Below, in pieces: positions 50,644 to 59,768 of a stretch of DNA of 64,000 bases. Each line of letters opens with the position of its first letter. Within the stretch, counting starts at the first letter, position 1. The notes under the pieces were generated by a model. The model was not told where the DNA came from, did not search any database, and worked only from the letters and a program-made list of their open reading frames with translations. The position numbers and the translations under genes are program-made. The DNA comes from an uncultured Clostridia bacterium. GTDB taxonomy: Bacteria; Bacillota; Clostridia; Christensenellales; Aristaeellaceae. The stretch lies in the NCBI GenBank assembly GCA_934631025.1, contig CAKTXR010000001.1:62001-126000 (forward strand). Reading direction: 5' to 3'.

Positions 50644-52479
50644 TTATTGCGCGGATGGCTCGCCGCTCTTTTCGGCGGCTGTTTCCGCGGGCATGATCAG
50701 CTCGGCGGCGATGAAGTCGCCCGGCAGGGCGTAGAACGTCAGGCCGTATGCTTCGCCGTAGCTCAGGTGCAGGCGCTGATTGATGTTGCGTATGCCCAGT
50801 CCGGTCGATTTGCTTGTGAGCGTGACTTTGCCGGAGATGTGGTCGTTGATCTTGTTTACGTCGGTGTCCGGGCTGTGATTTTCGACGCGCATAATGAGCT
50901 TGTCCTTGCGCCGGCGGATGAACAGGCGCACGGAACGCGGATCGTCGGTATGGGAGAGCGCGTTCTCCACGATGGGCTGGAGAATCAGCTTGGGCACGGT
51001 CAGATTGAGGCACTCGGGCGCAACGTCCAGCGTGACGGGCACATCCTCCTTGCCGCAGGACTGCTGTATGCGGATGAAGCGGTCGATCACCTCCAGCTCC
51101 TGAGAGAGCGGGATGTGCTGCGAGGGATTGCGCAGATTATAGCGCATGAAGTCGGCCAGATCGGTGAGGATGTCAGCCAGATCGTCGTCGCCGCGCATGA
51201 GCGAACGGCAGCAGACCGTGCCCAGCGTGTTGCACACGAAGTGCGGGTTGATTTGCGCCTGAAGGAGCTGTATTTCGGTCTGCTTGCGGCTCTGCTCGCT
51301 GGCGCGCACCTCGTTTATCAGCTCGTTGATGCGCTCGATCTGGCTGTTGAAGGAAGAGTACAGTCCGTCCACCTCCGTGGACAGGCCGCGCGCGGGCGGC
51401 GTGATGGGCGTGAGCTTTTCGCGCTGCATGTGCTGCGCCAGCTTGCGGATGGGGTTTGTGGCGTAGCGCGAGATCAGCAGGATCAGTATGAAGCCCGCGG
51501 TCAGCAGCACCGGCGCCATGGCAAAGACGATGCGCAATGAGCCCATGGTCAGCGCGCGGATCTTTTCATAGGGCAGGAGCGTGACCAGCGTCAGGCCCGA
51601 CTGGAGATCGCTCTTCCAGAGCTGGCAGTATTTGCCGTCGAAGGTTACGCGGTTTTCGGCCCTGCCCGGCACGGCGAGCATATTCCAGTCGCCCTCGGCA
51701 TAGGCGGGATCGCTGCTGTGGAGGATATGGCCGCCGGAATCGAGCAGCAGGAGCGTGGATTCGCCCAGCCGCCCGTCGGCCACATCGCTGTCGAACCAGT
51801 CCGCGTCGAAGGAGACGAGGATTGTGCCGATGTCGTAATGAGTGACGCGGTAGTTTGTGGAGCTTACCACATCGGCGCTGAGTGTGCGCGTGACGCTGAT
51901 GGCGTCGGGCTTGAAATCCAGCGTGAACCAGTAATCCTCGCCGGCGTGTTCCCGCGCGCGGAGATACCAGTCCTCGTTTTCATAGGGCGCAGGCAGCGTG
52001 ATGTGAATGGCCGATGTGAGCGTATTCTGCCGGAAGAGGAGAAGCGGATATTTGGACATGATCCGCGAGAGCGGCATGCTCTCGTCGACGATTATATAGG
52101 CCTCGTAGAAGGGAACGATGCTGCCGAAGGTCATGTCCAGATTGCTCTTGAGCATGTCCTTCATGCGGATGTAGCTGTGCCAGGCGGAGGGGAGATCGCC
52201 GTTATAGCCGAGCAGCGTGTCGAGAAACGCGCCGTTGCCGTCGGTGATCAGGTTCATGTACAGATCAAGGCGCGTCAGAAGGTCGTTGATGGTCTGCGCC
52301 TTGGCGGAAACGGTCTGGCTGTAGGAAGCCAGAAGCGAATTTTCGACGTTGTTGTGGAAATAGGAAAACAGCGTGAACGACAGGGCGACGATCAGCAGAA
52401 GCGCCGCCGCGTAAAACAGCACGCCGAAGCGCGCGGCCAGGCTGAAATATCTCTTCTTGCGCGTCTTGTGTGATTTCAT
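50644..52479 (-). CDS. Sensor histidine kinase, YesM/LytS-type (HisKA_7TM-unrelated, PF06580)
   Basis: A 611-residue membrane sensor kinase. Helices at about 19-40 and 312-334 enclose an extracellular Cache-like sensor. A HAMP segment (ATNPIRKLAQHMQREKL) precedes a coiled coil and the His_kinase domain QAQINPHFVCNTL, with phospho-acceptor His413. The ATPase part has KLILQPIVENALSH (N box) and GLGIRNINQRLHL (G box). This is the YesM type that senses oligosaccharide cues and phosphorylates a YesN-type AraC regulator, encoded upstream six bases away in the same operon. It converges with the transporter operon at 47210-50571, a probable target. Confidence 0.93.
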   Translation of the reverse strand: MKSHKTRKKRYFSLAARFGVLFYAAALLLIVALSFTLFSYFHNNVENSLLASYSQTVSAKAQTINDLLTRLDLYMNLITDGNGAFLDTLLGYNGDLPSAWHSYIRMKDMLKSNLDMTFGSIVPFYEAYIIVDESMPLSRIMSKYPLLLFRQNTLTSAIHITLPAPYENEDWYLRAREHAGEDYWFTLDFKPDAISVTRTLSADVVSSTNYRVTHYDIGTILVSFDADWFDSDVADGRLGESTLLLLDSGGHILHSSDPAYAEGDWNMLAVPGRAENRVTFDGKYCQLWKSDLQSGLTLVTLLPYEKIRALTMGSLRIVFAMAPVLLTAGFILILLISRYATNPIRKLAQHMQREKLTPITPPARGLSTEVDGLYSSFNSQIERINELINEVRASEQSRKQTEIQLLQAQINPHFVCNTLGTVCCRSLMRGDDDLADILTDLADFMRYNLRNPSQHIPLSQELEVIDRFIRIQQSCGKEDVPVTLDVAPECLNLTVPKLILQPIVENALSHTDDPRSVRLFIRRRKDKLIMRVENHSPDTDVNKINDHISGKVTLTSKSTGLGIRNINQRLHLSYGEAYGLTFYALPGDFIAAELIMPAETAAEKSGEPSAQ

Positions 52480-52485
52480 GGTTCG

Positions 52486-53556
52486 TCAGCCTTTCGTGAC
52501 GGGCGAATTGATCGCCCGATAATCGCTGGGGGAGAGCGTGAAGCGCTTTTTGAACGCGCGCGCGAAATAGCTGGCGCTCTGATAGCCGCACTGCGCGGTC
52601 ACGTCGTTGACGCTCAGGCGCGTCTCAATGAGCAGCTTGGCGGCGTGGGCGATGCGCTTTTCGCCGATATAGGCGGCCAGCGTCTCATGATAGGCCTGAC
52701 TGAACAGCCGCCCAAGGTAGTCCGCGGAATAGTTGAAGTGCGCCGCGACGGAGGAGGCGGTGAGCGACGGATCGCAGAAGTGCTCGTCGATGTAAGCGGC
52801 GGCCTGCGCGGCCAGCGCGCCCCAATAGCTCGGCCGGGCGTCCGCGCCGGCGCGCAGCAGCTGGAAATAGCGCTCGCTGACCAGGAAGATCATGTCCATC
52901 TTAAACTTCAGTCCCTCCAGCCGCTGGAAGGCCTCGGCGCGCTCGGCGGCGTAGTCGACCTCCGGACGGCTCTCCATGAGATGGCTGTAGAGCAGATTGA
53001 GCAGCCGGCAGACCACGTTGCGGATCTGGCCGATGTCCAGATTGAAGGCGATTACGTCGTCGGTCAGGCGCTGAAAGAGCGACTCGAAGAAGGCGGTATC
53101 GGCGCTCTCGAGCGCGCGGCGAATGCTCGTCTCGGTGCCGCTGTCGTGGAGCAGGCGCATATAGTAGGCGCTCTTCTCGTGCTGCACGCTGAGATCATGA
53201 AGAAGCGCGGTGATATAGTCGATCTTGCTGCGGTTGATCGGCTTGAGGATGTAATCGCGCGCGTGATATTGCAGCGCGACCTGCGCCGTGGTGAAGTCCT
53301 CATAGGCGCTCAGGAAGATGAACGCCACGTCGGACATGGTTTCGTAGATGCGGCGGCAGAGCGTCGTGCCGTCCATGACCGGCATGACGATGTCGCAGAT
53401 GATGAGATCGGGCGACTGCTCGACGGCCAGATTGTAGCCCTCCCGCCCGTTGGCGGCCGAGGCGATCAGCGCGCAGCCGATTTCCTGCCAGGGGATGAGC
53501 TGAGAAAGGCAGTCGATGACGCTTCTGTCGTCGTCGACGATCATGACCTTGAGCAT
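52486..53556 (-). CDS. Response regulator with AraC-type output domain (YesN-like)
   Basis: A 356-residue response regulator. The receiver domain (1-120) has the acidic pocket VDDD at 7-10, phospho-acceptor Asp55 in ICDIVMPVMDG and Lys in ILKPINR. A helical middle region (about 125-250) leads to a C-terminal AraC domain (about 255-352) with SSVAAHFNYSADYLGRLFSQ and VNDVTAQCGYQSASYFARAF. The start at 53556 (MLKVMIVDDD) follows TTGGAGGAAA. It is the first gene of the regulator-kinase operon and likely activates a transporter operon, most simply the convergent neighbour. Confidence 0.94.
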   Translation of the reverse strand: MLKVMIVDDDRSVIDCLSQLIPWQEIGCALIASAANGREGYNLAVEQSPDLIICDIVMPVMDGTTLCRRIYETMSDVAFIFLSAYEDFTTAQVALQYHARDYILKPINRSKIDYITALLHDLSVQHEKSAYYMRLLHDSGTETSIRRALESADTAFFESLFQRLTDDVIAFNLDIGQIRNVVCRLLNLLYSHLMESRPEVDYAAERAEAFQRLEGLKFKMDMIFLVSERYFQLLRAGADARPSYWGALAAQAAAYIDEHFCDPSLTASSVAAHFNYSADYLGRLFSQAYHETLAAYIGEKRIAHAAKLLIETRLSVNDVTAQCGYQSASYFARAFKKRFTLSPSDYRAINSPVTKG

Positions 53557-53907
53557 GGCCGTTTCCTCCAAACGCAAAAATACACATATACAGTATAACA
53601 TTCATCGGGCGCTTTGTCCAGACGGGCGGCGCAAAAAAAGAGCATAATATAAAGGTAGGAACTGCCGACAAAACGCGCTTTGGCGTGCGGTGCGGCAACA
53701 AATTTAAGCGCGGATTTTGAAAAATGGAGAAAAACGGAGGAAAACGGAGTTTTCAATCAAAAAAGTGACAAAGAAGCCGAAATCAAAATGTGATCGAAAA
53801 TAATTCAATCTGAGCGGAAAAACCGGCGTTGCCGCGCCTTAAAAATATTGGTATGATACAGTCGGTCGGAAAAACACGGCCTGTACCGGAGGAAAAGGAG
53901 GTCTTCG
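53557..53907. other. Divergent intergenic region between regulator and exporter genes
   Basis: This 351-base AT-rich gap holds no gene. On the minus strand TGGACA (53620-53615) and TATACT (53597-53592) with a 17-base spacer form the likely promoter of the regulator-kinase operon. A second weaker pair (TTGTCG, 16 bases, TATTAT) lies upstream of it. The plus-strand promoter at 53829 serves the exporter. Bases 53725-53750 carry repeated GGAGAAAAACGGAGGAAAAC-like purine sequence of unknown meaning. Confidence 0.6.
53829..53857 (+). promoter_or_regulatory. Promoter of the ABC exporter operon
   Basis: TTGCCG at 53829-53834 and TATGAT at 53852-53857 are exactly 17 bases apart, 51 bases upstream of the first exporter gene. 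Confidence 0.65.
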
Positions 53908-55665
53908 ATGGACATTATCAAAAGACTGGCCGGTATGCTCAAGCCCTACCGCAAGGTGGTTGCAGTTGCGCTTTTCTTGCAGCTGCTGGTCATCCTCAGC
54001 CGTATGCTGACGCCCTTTATCACAAGGGACATCGTCAACGACGTTATTCCCACGCGGGATCTGGTGAAACTGGGGCCGCTGTGCGTGGAGCTGCTGGCGC
54101 TGGTGGCCATGCGCGGCATATCGACCTATGTCCGTTCGCTGATGCTGGAGCGCGTTTCGCAGAACGTGACCTACGATCTGCGCACGGGGCTTTACAAGCA
54201 TCTTCAGGAGCTGCCCTATTCGTTTTATGATCATCACCGCATTGGCGAGATCATGTCCCGCATGACCAGCGACATTCAGGGCGTGCGCAACCTGATCTCC
54301 TCGGGCATGATCACCGTGTTCGACAACACGCTCAACTTTGTCGGCGCGCTGGTCTTTCTGAGCATCATGAGCTGGAAGCTGATGCTGGCGCTGCTGATTT
54401 TCGCGCCGCTGGTGGCGATTACGGCCTGGCAGTTCAACAAGCGCATCCGTCCGGCCTTTATCAACATCCGCGAGCAGAACGCCGTTTTGAATACCACGAC
54501 GCAGGAAAACCTCGCCGGCGTGCGCGTGGTCAAGGCATTCACCCGCGAGGACTATGAATCCGAGCGCTTCAAGACCGAGAACCAGAAGCTGCTGGGGCTG
54601 AACCTCGAGGCCACCCGCATCTGGTCGATATTCGTGCCGCTGATGGAGCTGCTCAGCAGCCTGTGTACGCCCGTCATGCTGCTGGTGGGCGGCGTGCTGC
54701 TGGTGAACGGCCAGATGGACATCGGCACGCTGGTCGCGGTCAACGGCTATGTGTGGCTGATCATCAACCCCATGCGCGCGCTGTCGGGCATCATCAACAT
54801 GGTGGTTCAGGCCATCACCTCGGCCGAGAAGCTGTTCTACTATCAGGATTTCGGCTCGGTCATCCGCGAGAAGGACGACGCGAAATCGCCCGAGAAGTTC
54901 GAGGGTCATGTCGAGTTTGATCATGTGACCTTCAGCTACGGCGGCGCGGACGTGCTGCGCGACGTCACCTTCGAGGCCAAGCCCGGCCAGACCATCGCCG
55001 TCATGGGCGCGACCGGCACGGGCAAATCATCGCTGGTCAGCCTGATCGGCCGCTTTTACGACGTGAAAAAGGGCAGCGTGAAGGTGGACGGCATCGACGT
55101 GCGCGATCAGAAACTCAAGCCGCTGCGCCACTCGATGGGCTATGTCATGCAGGAGACGTTCCTCTTCTCCGATACGCTGACCGACAACATCCGCTTCGGC
55201 CGGCCTGAGGCCACGCAGGAGCAGGTCGAGCGGGCGGCGCGCGTGGCGCAGGCGGACGAGTTCATCCGCAAGATGCCCGACGGCTATGAGACGATCGTCG
55301 GCGAGCGCGGCATGGGCCTTTCCGGCGGCCAGAAGCAGCGCGTGGCCATTGCGCGCGCGGTGCTCAACGATCCCTCGATCCTCATTATGGACGACTCCAC
55401 CTCGGCCGTCGACATGGAGACGGAATATCTCATCCAGCAGGATCTGAAGGAAGTGCTCAAAAACCGCACGACGTTCATCATCGCGCACCGCATTTCCTCG
55501 GTCAAGAACGCCGATCTGATCCTCGTGCTCGATCACGAGGGACGCATCGCCGAGCGCGGCACGCACCAGCAGCTGCTCGATATGAAGGGCATCTACTATG
55601 GCATGGTGCAGGATCAGTACCGTGATTTCGATCAGTTTGCGAAGGGAAAGGCGGGTGAGGCCTGA
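53908..55665 (+). CDS. ABC exporter half-transporter with degenerate ATP site (heterodimer subunit 1)
   Basis: A 585-residue type IV exporter subunit, with a six-helix membrane domain (about 1-310) fused to a nucleotide-binding domain (about 335-575). Walker A is GATGTGKSSL, the signature is LSGGQKQRVAIARA, and Walker B is ILIMDDSTSAVD. At residue 496 the catalytic Glu is replaced by Asp. Together with the altered signature of the partner this makes one weak ATP site, the hallmark of heterodimeric exporters such as BmrC/BmrD or TM287/288. The substrate may be a drug, lipid or peptide. CGGAGGAAAAGGAGG lies before the ATG; the stop overlaps the partner's start. Confidence 0.94.
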   Translation: MDIIKRLAGMLKPYRKVVAVALFLQLLVILSRMLTPFITRDIVNDVIPTRDLVKLGPLCVELLALVAMRGISTYVRSLMLERVSQNVTYDLRTGLYKHLQELPYSFYDHHRIGEIMSRMTSDIQGVRNLISSGMITVFDNTLNFVGALVFLSIMSWKLMLALLIFAPLVAITAWQFNKRIRPAFINIREQNAVLNTTTQENLAGVRVVKAFTREDYESERFKTENQKLLGLNLEATRIWSIFVPLMELLSSLCTPVMLLVGGVLLVNGQMDIGTLVAVNGYVWLIINPMRALSGIINMVVQAITSAEKLFYYQDFGSVIREKDDAKSPEKFEGHVEFDHVTFSYGGADVLRDVTFEAKPGQTIAVMGATGTGKSSLVSLIGRFYDVKKGSVKVDGIDVRDQKLKPLRHSMGYVMQETFLFSDTLTDNIRFGRPEATQEQVERAARVAQADEFIRKMPDGYETIVGERGMGLSGGQKQRVAIARAVLNDPSILIMDDSTSAVDMETEYLIQQDLKEVLKNRTTFIIAHRISSVKNADLILVLDHEGRIAERGTHQQLLDMKGIYYGMVQDQYRDFDQFAKGKAGEA

Positions 55666-57461
55666 TGGCGAAGGTACTTAGACAGATTGACGACGAAGCC
55701 ATTGAAAGACCGTTTAACAAAGGCCAGTTCTTCCGCCTTCTGGGCTACATGAAGCCCTACAAGGGCCGCGTGGCCGTCGCGCTGTGCCTGATGGTCATCA
55801 CGACGCTCTGCTCGCTGGGCCAGACGTGGCTGCTGAGCCGCGCCGTCGGCGTATTGCAGGCCGACACGCCCCGCGTCCCGTGGATGCTGGTGGGCGGCAT
55901 GGTGCTCATGGCCGCGACGATCGCCATCTGCACCCGTCTGCGCGTGCGATTGATGGACTATTCTGGCCGCCGCGCGCTGGCGACCCTCCGTCAGGATCTG
56001 TTCGATCACATCCAGACGCTGTCCTTCTCCTTCTTTGACACCCGCAGCGCGGGCAAGATCCTCGTGCGCGTCATCAACGACGTCAACGAGCTGAACGATC
56101 TGTTCACCAACGGCATTGTGAACGTGCTGATCGAGTGCTTCACGCTGGTGCTGCTGTTGGTCATCATGTTCGTGGTCAACTGGAAGCTGACGCTTATCTC
56201 CATGTGCATCATGCCGCTGCTTCTGTTCCTCATGTTCCGCCTCAAGCGGCAGATGAGAAAGCGCTGGCAGGTCGTGCGCATGAAAACCTCCAACATGAAC
56301 GGCTATCTGCACGAGTCGCTGGCCGGTATGCGCGTCACCGAGGCGTTCGTCCGCGAGGATGAAAACCAGGAGACGTTCGAAAACGTCGGCGACGACATCC
56401 GTTTCTCCTGGATGCGCGCCATTCACATCAACAACGCCTTCTGGCCGGCATTGGATTTCACCGGCACGATCGGCACGGTGCTGGTGTACTACTTCGGCGT
56501 GAAGTTCATGGGCGCGGAGGTGCATCCGCTCACACTGGCCAATCTGCTGCTCATGATGTGGTATCTGGGTCGCTTCTGGGAGCCGCTCAACGCGCTCTCG
56601 AACTTCTACAACTCCGTCCTGTCGGCCATGGCGTCCATGGAGCGCATATTCGAAATCATGGATACGCCCAGCGACATTCAGGACAAGGAGGGCGCGCAGG
56701 ATCTGCCGCCGATCACCGGCCGCGTGACCTTCGACAACGTGACCTTTGCCTACGATCCCGAGAAGGTCGTGCTCAAGAACGTTTCCTTCGAGGTCAAGCC
56801 CGGCCAGACCATCGCGCTCGTCGGCCCGACCGGCGCGGGCAAGTCCACCGTGGTCAACCTCATCAGCCGCTTCTACGACGTGAACGGCGGCGCGGTCAAA
56901 ATCGACGACCACGACGTGCGCGACGTGAAGCTGCGTTCCCTGCGCAAGCAGATGTCGGTCATGATGCAGGACAGCTTCATCTTCTCCGGCACGATCATGG
57001 ACAACATCCGCTACGGCAAGCTGGACGCGACCGACGAAGAGGTCATGGAGGCCGCCAAGGCGGTTCACGCGCACGATTTCATCATGGAGATGCCCAAGGG
57101 CTATATGACCGAGGTCAGCGAGCGCGGCTCGTCCCTGTCGGTCGGCCAGCGCCAGCTTATCTCCTTTGCGCGCGCGCTGCTCAACGACCCGAAGATCCTG
57201 ATCCTGGACGAGGCCACCTCCTCCATCGATACGCACACCGAGATCCTCATCCAGAAGGCGCTGGACGTGCTGCTGCGCGGCCGCACGAGCTTCGTCATCG
57301 CGCACCGCCTGTCCACCATCCGCAACGCCGACTGCATCATGGTCATTCAGGACGGCCACATCGCCGAGGCCGGCACGCACGACGAGCTGATCAAGATCAA
57401 GGGCGGGCACTACAGAGAGCTGTGCGACGCGCAGTATCGTTTCCTGCTTGAGGACAGATAA
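55665..57461 (+). CDS. ABC exporter half-transporter with canonical Walker B (heterodimer subunit 2)
   Basis: A 598-residue partner of the upstream subunit. The N-terminal extension of about 25 residues (ERPFNKGQFFRLLGYMKPYK) leads into six membrane helices and an ATPase domain from about residue 350. Walker A is GPTGAGKSTV and Walker B is ILILDEATSSID with catalytic Glu516. The signature is LSVGQ (491-495) instead of LSGGQ, which pairs with the Asp-containing site of subunit 1. The gene starts on the shared TGATG. A strong terminator follows. Confidence 0.94.
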   Translation: MAKVLRQIDDEAIERPFNKGQFFRLLGYMKPYKGRVAVALCLMVITTLCSLGQTWLLSRAVGVLQADTPRVPWMLVGGMVLMAATIAICTRLRVRLMDYSGRRALATLRQDLFDHIQTLSFSFFDTRSAGKILVRVINDVNELNDLFTNGIVNVLIECFTLVLLLVIMFVVNWKLTLISMCIMPLLLFLMFRLKRQMRKRWQVVRMKTSNMNGYLHESLAGMRVTEAFVREDENQETFENVGDDIRFSWMRAIHINNAFWPALDFTGTIGTVLVYYFGVKFMGAEVHPLTLANLLLMMWYLGRFWEPLNALSNFYNSVLSAMASMERIFEIMDTPSDIQDKEGAQDLPPITGRVTFDNVTFAYDPEKVVLKNVSFEVKPGQTIALVGPTGAGKSTVVNLISRFYDVNGGAVKIDDHDVRDVKLRSLRKQMSVMMQDSFIFSGTIMDNIRYGKLDATDEEVMEAAKAVHAHDFIMEMPKGYMTEVSERGSSLSVGQRQLISFARALLNDPKILILDEATSSIDTHTEILIQKALDVLLRGRTSFVIAHRLSTIRNADCIMVIQDGHIAEAGTHDELIKIKGGHYRELCDAQYRFLLEDR

Positions 57462-57500
57462 GGCGCTTTGCTTCGCCGCCCGTTCATCCGATCATAACAA

Positions 57501-57540
57501 TGGCTCCGTTCCCCTATTGGGGAGCGGGGCTTTTTTGTGT
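57501..57540 (+). terminator. Intrinsic terminator after the exporter operon
   Basis: GCTCCGTTCCCC pairs with GGGGAGCGGGGC around TATT and is followed by six T residues, about 40 bases after the stop codon. Confidence 0.88.
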
Positions 57541-57669
57541 CTGATCAGACCGCCGCAATAATGACCCGAATGCGGTGAAATAATCGCACGCCCTATCGTC
57601 TTTGCCTAAAATGAAAATGCCATTTATCAATTAATTAGAGCAAATGAGGGCTTGAAATATAAACTTGAG

Positions 57670-57715
57670 ACTATCGTTATAGTTTTTGGGGTGATTCTGG
57701 CACTATTTTGATAGT
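57670..57715. promoter_or_regulatory. Tandem inverted repeats ACTAT-N4-ATAGT, candidate activator sites
   Basis: ACTATCGTTATAGT (57670-57683) and ACTATTTTGATAGT (57702-57715) share the same arms and four-base spacer and are 32 bases apart, three turns of DNA. They lie about 20-60 bases before the -10-like element of the transporter operon. A dimeric regulator binding cooperatively is the simplest reading. Confidence 0.6.
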
Positions 57716-57819
57716 TTTTAAATGCGAAAAGGTGTATTATATTAGTTGCAAATAATAGAGAGCGGGTTATGGACGTGTTTTAATTGCGCGCTCTCGAGCA
57801 CACGAAAGGAAGTCGGCCC

Positions 57820-58764
57820 ATGAACAACACCACCGCCGCCCGTGGCAAGCGCAAGGGAGCGTTGGCTCGCCTGCGCGCCAACTGGGAATTGCTGCTTCTG
57901 TGCATTCCCGCCATCGCCTGCTATATCATTTTCTCCTATGTGCCGATGATCGGCCTGATCCTGCCCTTTAAGAACTACAAGTACAATCTGGGTCTGTTCG
58001 CAAGCAAATGGGTGGGGCTGAAGAACTTCAACTTCCTGTTCAAGTCGGTCGACCTGTGGCGCATTACGCGCAACACGGTGGCCTATTCTCTGGCTTTCCT
58101 GGTCGTCGGCTCGATCGTGAACATCGGCATTGCGCTTTTGCTCTTCGAGATCAAGGAGCGCCGCTCGGCCCTTAAGACCTATCAGACCATCATGACCTTC
58201 CCGAACTTCATGAGCTGGGTCATCGTGGGCTTTATCACCTACGCCGTGTTCAATCCGGTGCTGGGCGTGATGAATCAGCTCATCCGCTCGCTGGGCGGCA
58301 CGGGCGTGGACGTTTACTCCTCGCCGGCCTACTGGCCGTTCATCATCATCTTCGTCAACAGCTGGAAGGGGCTGGGCATGGGCTCGATGATGTATCTGGC
58401 AAACCTGCTGGGAATCGACGCCTCGCTCTATGAGGCGGCTACCATCGACGGCGCGAACCGCTGGCAGCAGACAAAATACATCTCCATCCCGAGCATCATC
58501 CCGCTGTGGACGATCATGACCATACTGGCCATCGGCGGCATGTTCCGCGGCGACTTCGGCCTGTTCTATCAGATCCCCCGCAACATCGGCCTTCTGTACG
58601 AGACGACCGACATCATCGATACCTTCGTCTATCGCGGCCTTCAGACCAACAACTACGGCCAGAGCTCGGCCGTCGGCTTTATCCAGTCGCTGCTGGGCCT
58701 GATCTGCGTGGGCGGCACCAACTGGATTGTCAGCAAGATCTCGCCGGACAACGCGATGTTCTAA
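57820..58764 (+). CDS. Sugar ABC transporter permease (LplB-like)
   Basis: A 314-residue six-helix permease: LLLCIPAIACYIIFSYVPMI, FKNYKYNLGLFASKWVGLKN, the EAA loop IDASLYEAATIDGANRWQQ and the family ending NWIVSKISPDNAMF. The N-terminus (ARGKRKGALARLRANW) is strongly basic. The start at 57820 follows GAAAGGAAG; an earlier ATG at 57784 lacks a site. It is the first gene of the third permease-permease-binding-protein operon. Like the others it depends on an ATPase encoded elsewhere. Confidence 0.93.
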   Translation: MNNTTAARGKRKGALARLRANWELLLLCIPAIACYIIFSYVPMIGLILPFKNYKYNLGLFASKWVGLKNFNFLFKSVDLWRITRNTVAYSLAFLVVGSIVNIGIALLLFEIKERRSALKTYQTIMTFPNFMSWVIVGFITYAVFNPVLGVMNQLIRSLGGTGVDVYSSPAYWPFIIIFVNSWKGLGMGSMMYLANLLGIDASLYEAATIDGANRWQQTKYISIPSIIPLWTIMTILAIGGMFRGDFGLFYQIPRNIGLLYETTDIIDTFVYRGLQTNNYGQSSAVGFIQSLLGLICVGGTNWIVSKISPDNAMF

Positions 58765-58782
58765 GAAGGGGGAAAAGAAAAC

Positions 58783-59700
58783 ATGGCGACCGTTGCCAAA
58801 AAGAAATACAAGATCATCATCCACATATTCTTTATCCTGCTGTGCCTTCTGTATGTGCTGCCGCTGTGGCTGGTCGTGTCGATCTCTTTTTCGAGCGAAG
58901 CGTCCATCACGGCCAACAATTCGGGCTACAGCCTGATCCCCAGGGATTTTTCGACCGAGGCCTACAAGCTGGCCTTCCAGAACCCGCAGTCCATGGTGAG
59001 CGCCTACTGGATCACCGCCAGTCAGGCCATCCTCGGCACGGTACTCAGCTGCATTGTGGCCGGCATGGTGGCCTATCCGCTCTCCCGAACGACGTTCGCC
59101 TACAAAAAGCCGATCACCTTCCTGATCTTCTTTACGATGCTCTTCGGCGGCGGCATGATCCCGACCTACATCATCTATACCAACTGGTATCACCTGCTGG
59201 ATACCTACTGGATCTACATCCTGCCCGGCCTTGCGGGCGGCGCGTGGAACACGCTGGTCATCCGCACGTTCTTCAAGGGCCTGCCCGAATCGCTGTTTGA
59301 ATCGGCCAAGATCGACGGCGCGCGCGAGCTGACCATATTCTTCAAGATCGCCGTGCCGCTGTCCACGCCGGTGTTCGCGACCATCGGCTTCATGACGCTG
59401 GTGGGCAAGTGGAACGACTGGAACACCTCGCTGATCTACATCCGCTCGAGCAACCTGTACACGCTGCAATATCTGCTTCAGCGCATCCTCAACGAGACGG
59501 CGTTCCTGAAGAACCTCATGCAGAACAGCGACATGGCGGCTCTGGCGGCGCAGGTGGGCGGCGACAGCGCGGCGGCTCTGCCGGCGGAAACGCTCAAGTA
59601 CGCGCTGTGCGTCATCGCGGCCGGCCCCATGCTGGTTGTGTTCCCCTTCTTCCAGAAGTACTTCGCCAGCGGCCTGACCATCGGCGCTGTGAAGGGCTGA
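58783..59700 (+). CDS. Sugar ABC transporter permease (LplC-like)
   Basis: A 305-residue permease with six helices, the EAA loop LPESLFESAKIDGARELTIF, and the ending FFQKYFASGLTIGAVKG. It starts 18 bases after the partner permease gene with AGAAGGGGGAAA as ribosome site. A region near residues 240-270 (MQNSDMAALAAQVGGDSAAA) is an extracellular or loop insertion that also occurs, in other form, in the 48143 permease. It is followed by the two binding-protein genes. Confidence 0.93.
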   Translation: MATVAKKKYKIIIHIFFILLCLLYVLPLWLVVSISFSSEASITANNSGYSLIPRDFSTEAYKLAFQNPQSMVSAYWITASQAILGTVLSCIVAGMVAYPLSRTTFAYKKPITFLIFFTMLFGGGMIPTYIIYTNWYHLLDTYWIYILPGLAGGAWNTLVIRTFFKGLPESLFESAKIDGARELTIFFKIAVPLSTPVFATIGFMTLVGKWNDWNTSLIYIRSSNLYTLQYLLQRILNETAFLKNLMQNSDMAALAAQVGGDSAAALPAETLKYALCVIAAGPMLVVFPFFQKYFASGLTIGAVKG

Positions 59701-59768
59701 GGACTCTCATTTTCGGTGTCTGCGCATGAATATGCGTATTCATAACATTATTTAAGGAGGATGACCCT

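Larger units (their letters stand above)
57462..57819. other. Intergenic control region of the third transporter operon
   Basis: After the exporter terminator this gap contains no gene. Its right half (57600-57750) is AT-rich with two ACTAT-N4-ATAGT inverted repeats. A -10-like TATTAT at 57734-57739 follows with only a poor -35 (TAGTTT), as expected for an activator-dependent promoter. Transcription would start roughly 70 bases before the first permease gene. Confidence 0.5.

Noticed and set aside
55632..57410. Long minus-strand frame (592 codons), with similar ones at 57742-59469 and 59748-61508
   Set aside because: All mirror well-identified ABC transporter or binding-protein genes and have no start signals or motifs.
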